From: Gammaproteobacteria bacterium
GTDB taxonomy: Bacteria > Pseudomonadota > Gammaproteobacteria > Pseudomonadales > UBA7434
DNA: 8,158 bases
Assembly: GCA_024280785.1 (NCBI GenBank)
Contig: JAJRPK010000217.1
Span: 1-8,158, forward strand
Direction: 5' to 3'
This document shows positions 1 through 5,213 of this stretch, piece by piece. The number at the start of each line of letters is the position of its first letter. Positions within the stretch are counted from its first letter, which is position 1. A program made the position numbers and the translations under genes. The notes under the pieces are model-generated. The model was given only the letters and a program-made list of their open reading frames with translations. It was not told the origin of the DNA and did no database searches.

Positions 1-111
1 CCATGCAGTATTCAACGGCCATAACACACAAAGCAATAGTGAAAATGAAAAGTACCGCACACTCTTCTTTAGGATGAATCGAATTGAATGGTGTTTCATG
101 AGTTCCTTCAT
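1..111 (-). CDS. N-terminus of a putative secreted or membrane protein (partial, runs off left edge)
   Basis: An uninterrupted minus-strand reading frame of 37 codons runs from an ATG at 111-109 off the left end of the window. The product looks like a signal peptide or N-terminal anchor. A basic stretch (His, Arg, Lys-Lys, Arg at residues 7-19) is followed by a hydrophobic core at residues 20-33 (YFSFSLLLCVLWPL) and then Asn-Thr-Ala-Trp, where a signal peptidase I site could sit after Ala36. A second in-frame ATG at 99-97 (residue 5) is an alternative start, with AAGGA four bases upstream; the first ATG has GAG five bases upstream. The mature protein lies outside the window, so function cannot be assigned. 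The gene has the same strand as the exonuclease gene but lies 425 bp beyond it, so it probably has its own promoter. Confidence 0.5.
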   Translation of the reverse strand, partial: MKELMKHHSIRFILKKSVRYFSFSLLLCVLWPLNTAW

Positions 112-159
112 TCTGTCTCTATCATCGAATAATTAGGATGATTCAAGTACTAGTTAATG

Positions 160-180
160 TCTTTAAGAATAGCTTAAAGA
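160..180. promoter_or_regulatory. Perfect 8-bp inverted repeat, candidate operator
   Basis: TCTTTAAG and CTTAAAGA form perfect 8-bp arms around the 5-nt spacer aatag. The element lies 49-69 bp upstream of the first ATG of the left-edge gene on the minus strand, where an operator would be expected. Neither side has a run of T, so it is not a standard intrinsic terminator. No regulator family is recognised. The symmetry is seen directly; the regulatory role is inference. Confidence 0.3.
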
Positions 181-249
181 TTCCGTTTGTGACTGATTAT
201 ATTGAAGTTTTTCCAGCACGAGCTGACGATCAGGGCGATTTTTAACCGA

Positions 250-278
250 TTTACAGTCTTGGGCTTCTATCGTTTATT
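250..278 (+). promoter_or_regulatory. Sigma70-like promoter match, plus strand
   Basis: TTTACA (250-255, five of six matches to TTGACA) is separated by exactly 17 bp from TTTATT (273-278, four of six matches to TATAAT). No plus-strand gene follows, so if active it would make a non-coding or antisense transcript towards the exonuclease gene. Such matches arise often by chance in AT-rich spacers. Confidence 0.15.
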
Positions 279-378
279 TAGCAATCAAATCGTCGGGTAA
301 GATGAGGGCGCGCAATAGTACGGGAACAGCGTATCAAACAGCAAGCTCGAGTACCGGCCACCTAACAAACCTTTACAA

Positions 379-394
379 CTTTTTGCACAAAAAG
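379..394. repeat. Perfect AT-rich hairpin
   Basis: CTTTTT and AAAAAG form 6-bp arms around gcac, giving a fully symmetric stem-loop. It lies in the gene-free region and has no G+C-rich stem, so it is unlikely to terminate transcription efficiently. Function is unknown. Confidence 0.3.
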
Positions 395-454
395 ACCAAA
401 TTAAGCAACGCTCAACTGGCATTGCCTGGATTCATAGGCCCGAATATAGAGGGT

Positions 455-479
455 AAAAAGACGTACTGAGCTCAGTCTA
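455..479 (-). terminator. Weak intrinsic terminator candidate downstream of the exonuclease gene
   Basis: Read on the minus strand, AGACTGAG is followed by CTCAGT and, after a four-base ACGT interruption, CT and five T residues (459-455). The core is the perfect 12-bp palindrome ACTGAGCTCAGT at 465-476. A short bulged stem followed by a T-run about 60-80 bp beyond the exonuclease stop codon fits a weak Rho-independent terminator. The stem is short and interrupted, so confidence is low; it could equally be a protein-binding palindrome. Confidence 0.25.
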
Positions 480-536
480 AATAAAACGAGGGCGAAGAAA
501 GCAAGGCCACCGCGTCGGATTCATTGTTATGCGCCT

Positions 537-1043
537 TCAAGCTACGCCTTTGGAGCAAGTCGGAGCGTCATCCGTTAGCGCGGCTAATGTACGCTGAAGG
601 ATTAAAGCATCCTTACTGGCCCGGTGCCTTCTTAGTTTAAAAGTATCAATAACGTCGGCTTTCGTTGTATGCCATCGCTCCATCTGATTAGCACTCATAA
701 GTGCTGCCACAGACTCCAGCTTGAATCGCTGGCGAACACCTGCCTCTTCAAACAACAAACCTAACCAACAGGAATCATTACCCCATGCATCAGTGTATGC
801 AATTTGACCATCCAGCCATTGATTTAACAATAACGCTACCTTTAACGGAGACTTCCCTTTTACCAGTAAGGATTCACGGCTAATACCGTGTAGCTTTTCA
901 GCCTCTTCCAGCCAATGAGTCCAATGCATCAAAGGGCGAATCAGTGTGCAATGAGTATGCCCGTTGGCAAGCGCTACCCCCGCCTCAATGGGGTAACTGC
1001 CGGCACCAAAACCCGATGCCTCTACGTCTATAAAGTTATACAT
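537..1043 (-). CDS. Small DEDDh-type 3'-5' exonuclease-like protein
   Basis: A 168-residue single-domain protein that looks like an RNase H-fold exonuclease of the DEDDh superfamily (DnaQ/RNase T/oligoribonuclease-like). Motif I is FIDVEASGFG at 4-13 with Asp6 and Glu8. Motif II is probably in the AYTDAWGND segment at 82-90 (Asp85 or Asp90). Motif III is HRASKD with His140 and Asp145. All expected metal-binding acidic residues and the general-base His are therefore present, so activity on nucleic-acid 3' ends is plausible; the substrate cannot be read from sequence. There is no signal peptide or membrane segment, so it should be cytoplasmic. The ATG start is chosen because motif I begins within a few residues of it; the Shine-Dalgarno (AGAG, about 12 bases upstream) is weak. 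It lies 133 bp beyond the LON-domain gene. The last dozen residues are non-conserved in appearance and overlap a nested inverted repeat at 564-595. Confidence 0.8.
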   Translation of the reverse strand: MYNFIDVEASGFGAGSYPIEAGVALANGHTHCTLIRPLMHWTHWLEEAEKLHGISRESLLVKGKSPLKVALLLNQWLDGQIAYTDAWGNDSCWLGLLFEEAGVRQRFKLESVAALMSANQMERWHTTKADVIDTFKLRRHRASKDALILQRTLAALTDDAPTCSKGVA

Positions 1044-1176
1044 TAAGTCTGTTTCTCTGATGGTGAACCACTAGCTGACCAAGAGCAGTATCTACCAAAG
1101 CTATTAGTTATCCTTTTTAGTGTAGCCAGATTCAGATGATCTGCGCGAAAAAAAACGGACGGAGTTCACGCTGTGT

Positions 1177-1791
1177 TTAGCTGCTTGCCCCAGCCAGTAA
1201 ATCGAGCGCGGTTTGAATAGATTCAAGTCGTTCTCGTGGCTCTTTCATCGCCAACAAACTGTACCGCTGTTCCGTCGAAAATGGCAACAGATAGGATAAG
1301 GAATACCCCAATCTAGCGGCGTCAGATAGCCATGAGGTTGGTTCAAGAAAATCAGTATATCCAAGAGAGAGCACATAAGAGTGCTGGAGAAGAGAGATAA
1401 GCAGCGGCACCAATTCTTCCAAATCCGCAGGTACCTGAATTAAACCTTCTGAAGGAATTTCTTCGATCGATGCTAGCAACAAATTGTTCACGCTAAGGTG
1501 TGTACTACTTACCGTAAACTTATACTGTCCTTCACACACGACCCCTAAAAAACCATTAGCCTGACTATTAAAATCAACAATCCTCACCGCCGTACCCACC
1601 GCTTTTATTTCCGGTTGATATGAAGATGTCGCCTCTTGCGCATCATCAAGCGTCACAATACCAAATACGCTGTCATTCGCTAAACTGGTTTTTACCAAAT
1701 CCAAATATCTTGGCTCAAAAATTTGCAACGGCAATCGAGCACCTGGAAAGGTAACCAGTGGCAGCGGAAACAGTGGGAAATTGCTAATCAT
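1177..1791 (-). CDS. LON substrate-binding-domain protein (peptidase S16-like, no protease domain)
   Basis: A protein of 204 residues, typical of the stand-alone LON-N (ATP-dependent protease La N-terminal, PUA-like) family. The diagnostic N-terminal segment is clear: FPLFPLPLVTFPG at 5-17, followed by LPLQIFEPRYLDLV at 20-33. A helical C-terminal half follows (about residues 122-200). There is no AAA+ ATPase motif and no Ser-Lys protease domain, so it cannot be an active Lon protease. It probably binds proteins or peptides, but the family's physiological role is poorly known. The ATG at 1791 is preferred; a GTG directly before it (1794) would add one residue, and neither has a strong Shine-Dalgarno. 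It lies 74 bp after the exporter gene on the same strand, with no clear terminator between them, and may be co-transcribed. Confidence 0.85.
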   Translation of the reverse strand: MISNFPLFPLPLVTFPGARLPLQIFEPRYLDLVKTSLANDSVFGIVTLDDAQEATSSYQPEIKAVGTAVRIVDFNSQANGFLGVVCEGQYKFTVSSTHLSVNNLLLASIEEIPSEGLIQVPADLEELVPLLISLLQHSYVLSLGYTDFLEPTSWLSDAARLGYSLSYLLPFSTEQRYSLLAMKEPRERLESIQTALDLLAGASS

Positions 1792-1865
1792 CACTAACTA
1801 TCAACATGCCTATCGTAGTCTAATTTTTACTTTTTAAGGTCAACGCGAACAGTCAATTAACCGCA

Positions 1866-4427
1866 CTAACGCTCGGTACCTAGAGGTTTAAACAACAGCA
1901 ACAGTTTAGGCAACAACAATAAGGAACCCAACAAAGCCGACATCATCGCCACTCCGGTTAGCAAACCAAAATAAATACTGGGCTTGAAGTTCGATAGCGT
2001 TAAAATTGAAAACCCGAAAATAATGGTGATCGACGTGTAGTACATGGCTCGCCCTATACTGGCATGACAACGGTACATCGTATCCAGGTAATTACCGTCG
2101 ACTTTAAACTCATTCTTAAATCGGTGGACATAGTGGATCGTATTATCGACACCAATACCGATACTAATAGCCGCTATGGTAATGGTCATCATATCAAGCG
2201 GGATTCCCGACCAACCCATACCGCCCAAAACTAACAAGGCCGCCATCAAATTGGGGATTATCCCTATTATCGCTAACTTAAAAGACTGGAACAAGATAAT
2301 GAGCATGATGGTAATAACAATAAAAACCGCCCCCAATGTGAGAATTTGCGATTTAAACAAACTTTGAAGCATGTTGTTATACAGGACTAGCATTCCGGTA
2401 AAACGGTACTCCCCCTCTTTATAACCCATCTCATTCCGCATAAAGCCATCGAGATCTTCTAACAAATTCGCTCTATTTAATGTCTTGCTTGTTTCCTTCA
2501 CGCGAACAGTAATTCTGGCCTCGTCAGTATCCGTGTACAAATAAGGGTTTATCATAATTTCATTAATGGCAGGTGGGAGCTTGTTATATGCCAAAGTGAG
2601 CTGAATGTCATCTAAGCCGTTCCCCAATAAATCTTTCGCCACTTTATATAACGTGGCTAGCGAAAGCACCTTGCCCGTCTCAGCCAGCCCATCGAGATGA
2701 TCGTGGATTTTTTCTATTTCGTTCAATCCCGCCAGAGTGAACCACCGACTCGTTTTTGCCGCAGTACCACCATCCGCGTCAGAAAAATCATCGTCTTCAA
2801 AGTCATCAGCGAAATCATCTTCTGCAAAATCGTCGTCGCCCAACATCTCATCTGCTACTTGTTCGGGCTTAGCAAATAAAATCAGCTCCAACGGTATTGT
2901 GCCGCCTAATTCACGATCAACTAACTCCATCCCCCGATAAATCTCGGTGGATTCATCAAAGTAATCAATAAACCGATTTTCAACTTTCAGCTGCGTAAGG
3001 CCGCTTAATGAAAAGAGTAATACAAGACCTGCCACCAACAGTACCCAATTACCGTGCTTATCGGTTATTCGCGCAAATCGCATAGTAAATACGCTATGAC
3101 TTTCTTCCGCATCATTACTGGCTTCAGCCTTGGGTGCCGCCCCAAGAACCATACCTACAGGAACAACAATAAAAGTGGTTAACAACGCCACAAATATTCC
3201 TATCGTCATCATCCAGCCAAAATCAATAACAGGCCTTATGCCGCTTATCACCAGCGACATAAAGGCAACTATTGTCGTTAACCCGGTATAAACACAGGGT
3301 CTAAACATTGACGATATGGTCGCTAAGGCTAGTTCTTGCTGGGACGCGTTAAGTGACAATTGCTGTAATTCTCTGTAACGGACAATAAGGTGCACAGAAA
3401 TGGCCAGCGTAATAATCAGCAGCAACGCCACAAAGTTAGAGGAGATAACTGTCATTCTCCAATCCAGCCAACCCAGCAATCCCAAAATAAATACGTTAGT
3501 AAAAATACAGGCAACGAAAGGCAACACTACCCAGCGAAATGATCGAAAAATAACGACAAGTAGTACGACTATAAAGAGCAAAATTCCAGAGCCAAAAACT
3601 TTTAAATCACTTTTTACAAATGCCACCATATCACTGGCAATCATTGGCACTCCACCCAAAAACATTTGCGAGGCGCTAGGTCTGTGTTTGTCCAGCACGG
3701 CCCTCACATTCGCGACCAGTTGTTGCTGGTTCTCTATAGCAACGGTAGAGTAAGCTTTAAACGCTGCCTTTGCCTCACGCAACTCTGGCTCTCGGTCTGT
3801 CGCTAATTGACCTTGGTTTTTTAAATCCCGTAATTTATCTCTCGCTTCAAGAAGTCGAACATATTCAACATCTCTAAATAAATTAACTTGAATCGCCGTG
3901 GTCTTTCCATCGCTACTCACTAGTAACTGCTGATAAATAGGGCTTTGTCTAAACTCTGCATCGGCCATTACTCTATCAACGGGATTTTGAGGGTCGTCAT
4001 AACCTCGCAATGTTTTGATTCCCGAGGAAAGGTCAGTAATAGAAACTTTCGGCGAGTACAACAGAGGAACATCCAACAACGAAGTTACGGATGAAACGCC
4101 TTTAAGCTGCCCAAGGTCGGCCACTAATTTATCCAATGCCACTAGTGAAGCATCGTCTAACAATCCTTTTTTTGGCTGGTAGGCAATAATCAAGTAATCT
4201 TCAGAGGCATAGCGTTTTCCGACTTCGCGGAAAAACTCTAAATCTTTATCCCCCTCTAAAACAAGGGAGTCTGCTGAAGCATCGACCTTATAATCTTGCG
4301 CGTAAAAACCCATCACTCCAGCAATCAATAACAGTGCCAGAACAATTAACCATGGGTGAGATAAAATACTGACTTTGTAATAACGAACAAAGATCGAGTG
4401 ATTATCTACATCGACTGAATTTGACAA
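1866..4427 (-). CDS. RND superfamily exporter, MMPL/COG1033 type, 12 TM segments
   Basis: An 853-residue inner-membrane protein with duplicated RND topology. TM1 is near 25-43, a large periplasmic loop follows to about 275, TM2-6 lie in 277-428 and TM7 at 460-478. A second periplasmic loop runs to about 690, then TM8-12 occupy 693-842. The second half carries ISIGIGVDNTIHYVHRF (755-770), the MMPL-family TM10 motif whose Asp761 is the expected proton-relay residue. The matching first-half segment (LAISVHLIVRY, 341-351) has no acidic residue. The second periplasmic loop holds an acidic stretch at 531-552 rich in Asp-Asp-Phe. Proteins of this family are proton-driven lipid or hydrophobic-compound transporters; the substrate here is unknown and no membrane-fusion or outer-membrane partner is adjacent. 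The start is TTG at 4427 with GGAG eight bases upstream; the first in-frame ATG codes for Met39, inside TM1, so TTG is well supported. It lies 120 bp downstream of ubiX. Confidence 0.88.
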   Translation of the reverse strand: MSNSVDVDNHSIFVRYYKVSILSHPWLIVLALLLIAGVMGFYAQDYKVDASADSLVLEGDKDLEFFREVGKRYASEDYLIIAYQPKKGLLDDASLVALDKLVADLGQLKGVSSVTSLLDVPLLYSPKVSITDLSSGIKTLRGYDDPQNPVDRVMADAEFRQSPIYQQLLVSSDGKTTAIQVNLFRDVEYVRLLEARDKLRDLKNQGQLATDREPELREAKAAFKAYSTVAIENQQQLVANVRAVLDKHRPSASQMFLGGVPMIASDMVAFVKSDLKVFGSGILLFIVVLLVVIFRSFRWVVLPFVACIFTNVFILGLLGWLDWRMTVISSNFVALLLIITLAISVHLIVRYRELQQLSLNASQQELALATISSMFRPCVYTGLTTIVAFMSLVISGIRPVIDFGWMMTIGIFVALLTTFIVVPVGMVLGAAPKAEASNDAEESHSVFTMRFARITDKHGNWVLLVAGLVLLFSLSGLTQLKVENRFIDYFDESTEIYRGMELVDRELGGTIPLELILFAKPEQVADEMLGDDDFAEDDFADDFEDDDFSDADGGTAAKTSRWFTLAGLNEIEKIHDHLDGLAETGKVLSLATLYKVAKDLLGNGLDDIQLTLAYNKLPPAINEIMINPYLYTDTDEARITVRVKETSKTLNRANLLEDLDGFMRNEMGYKEGEYRFTGMLVLYNNMLQSLFKSQILTLGAVFIVITIMLIILFQSFKLAIIGIIPNLMAALLVLGGMGWSGIPLDMMTITIAAISIGIGVDNTIHYVHRFKNEFKVDGNYLDTMYRCHASIGRAMYYTSITIIFGFSILTLSNFKPSIYFGLLTGVAMMSALLGSLLLLPKLLLLFKPLGTER

Positions 4428-4435
4428 CGGCTGTT

Positions 4436-4439
4436 CTCC
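4436..4439 (-). promoter_or_regulatory. Ribosome binding site fixing the TTG start of the exporter
   Basis: GGAG on the minus strand, eight bases before the TTG codon at 4427-4425. It is the clearest Shine-Dalgarno sequence in the window and supports a TTG start rather than the internal ATG at codon 39. Confidence 0.7.
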
Positions 4440-4485
4440 AGATAATAGTAGTTATTCTATAATTCAATACGTTCGCATCGAGCGA

Positions 4486-4513
4486 TTCAAGTTTCAAACT
4501 TCAAACTTCAAAC
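4486..4513. repeat. Heptamer tandem repeat between ubiX and the exporter gene
   Basis: TTCAAAC occurs three times in perfect tandem at 4493-4513, preceded by a degenerate copy TTCAAGT at 4486-4492. The array lies 59-86 bp upstream of the exporter start codon and downstream of the ubiX stop. It may arise by replication slippage; a regulatory role is possible but unsupported. Confidence 0.6.
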
Positions 4514-4535
4514 AGGGGCAGAAAATATAGCCCTG
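4513..4535 (-). terminator. Weak hairpin after ubiX
   Basis: CAGGG and CCCTG (4513-4517 and 4531-4535) form 5-bp G+C-rich arms around a 13-base loop, starting 13 bases beyond the ubiX stop codon. There is no proper T-run after it, so it is more likely a weak stem or attenuating structure than an efficient terminator; transcription could read through into the exporter gene. Confidence 0.2.
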
Positions 4536-4547
4536 CTGTTAAACAGG

Positions 4548-5150
4548 CTATTCATTTCCCCAGCGTTCCATCAGCGTGTGCGTTACGCCCAGATGATCCA
4601 ATATTCTTGCAACAACAAAATCTACCATATCTTCAATAGATGTTGGCTGATGATAAAAACCGGGGGATGCCGGCATAACGACAGCCCCAAGTTGAGATAG
4701 CTTCAGCATGTGTTCGAGATGAATAGTTGAAAGTGGCATTTCGCGATGCACTAAAATAAGTTGTCGGCGCTCTTTTAACATAACATCTGCTGCGCGTTCG
4801 ATTAAATTATTACTCGCTCCTGTCGCCACCGCAGATAATGTTCCTGAGCTGCAAGGGCAAATCACCATCGACCGGGGAGCATTAGATCCCGATGCCACCG
4901 AGGCTGTCCACTCGGAGCGACCGTATACTTTAACTTGATCTGCCTTGGCTGAAAATAGCGAAGTCAAATACCCTTCTAATGCGGCTTCTGTTTCCGGCAG
5001 TTGATAGCTGGTCTCTAACGCTATCACTTCTCTAGCAGCAGCTGACATTAGCAGATGAACCATAATATCTTCAGCAAGCAAACATTCTAACAAACGTAAC
5101 CCGTATTGAGCTCCTGATGCGCCGGTAATCGCTAACGTTATCGCTTTCAT
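4548..5150 (-). CDS. ubiX: Flavin prenyltransferase UbiX
   Basis: UbiX joins dimethylallyl (mono)phosphate to FMN, making prenyl-FMN, the cofactor of UbiD decarboxylase in ubiquinone synthesis. The 200-residue product shows the family hallmarks: ITGASGAQYGLRLLE (8-22) for FMN binding, VICPCSSGTLSAVATG (96-111), VHREMPLSTIHLEHML (134-149) and PGFYHQP (163-169). Ser12, Glu46, Lys126, Arg136, Glu137, Tyr166, Arg182 and Trp197 all align, with a constant offset of three, with residues I remember as functionally important in Pseudomonas aeruginosa UbiX (Ser15, Glu49, Lys129, Arg139, Glu140, Tyr169, Arg185, Trp200). The enzyme should therefore be active. The start at 5150 gives the usual N-terminus (MKAITLAITG); an in-frame ATG at 5165 would add five residues, and neither has a strong Shine-Dalgarno. 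It follows mpl by 63 bp on the same strand, and the two genes are also neighbours in pseudomonads as I recall, suggesting one transcript. It is cytoplasmic. Confidence 0.95.
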   Translation of the reverse strand: MKAITLAITGASGAQYGLRLLECLLAEDIMVHLLMSAAAREVIALETSYQLPETEAALEGYLTSLFSAKADQVKVYGRSEWTASVASGSNAPRSMVICPCSSGTLSAVATGASNNLIERAADVMLKERRQLILVHREMPLSTIHLEHMLKLSQLGAVVMPASPGFYHQPTSIEDMVDFVVARILDHLGVTHTLMERWGNE

Positions 5151-5213
5151 ATTGAATAAACCCATGTCTAAAATTCGGTAACTCGCTTAGCCGCTAAATA
5201 GCAAAGCAACAAA

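Larger units (their letters stand above)
112..536. other. 425-bp intergenic region without a convincing gene
   Basis: No reading frame here looks like a known protein. The longest candidate is a 35-codon plus-strand frame at 138-245 with no ribosome binding site. The region holds several small symmetric elements: an 8-bp-arm inverted repeat at 160-180, an AT-rich hairpin at 379-394 and a 12-bp palindrome at 465-476. It also has a sigma70-like plus-strand promoter match at 250-278. It may carry the promoter of the left-edge gene, the 3' end of the exonuclease transcript, and possibly a small RNA or a decayed gene. Confidence 0.5.

Noticed and set aside
69..141. Nine-base direct repeat TTAGGATGA (69-77 and 133-141)
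   Set aside because: One copy lies in the left-edge coding region, the flanks diverge, and a single 9-mer match over this distance is weak evidence for an attachment site or operator pair.
138..245. 35-codon plus-strand reading frame in the left gene-free region
   Set aside because: It reads like plausible protein but has no ribosome binding site, matches no family I know, and runs through the inverted repeat at 160-180. It is too short to support without conservation data.
1148..1155. Run of eight A (T on the minus strand) after the LON-domain gene, considered as a terminator
   Set aside because: No complementary stem precedes the T-run on the minus strand, so it lacks the hairpin of an intrinsic terminator.
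1177..1791. Full Lon protease
   Set aside because: Only the N-terminal LON domain is present; no ATPase or Ser-Lys protease motifs follow, and the length fits stand-alone LON-domain proteins.
2176..3753. Plus-strand open frames opposite the exporter gene (60-117 codons)
   Set aside because: They are antisense shadows of the exporter, with low-complexity Ser/Lys or Ile-rich translations that mirror the acidic and hydrophobic codons of the real gene.
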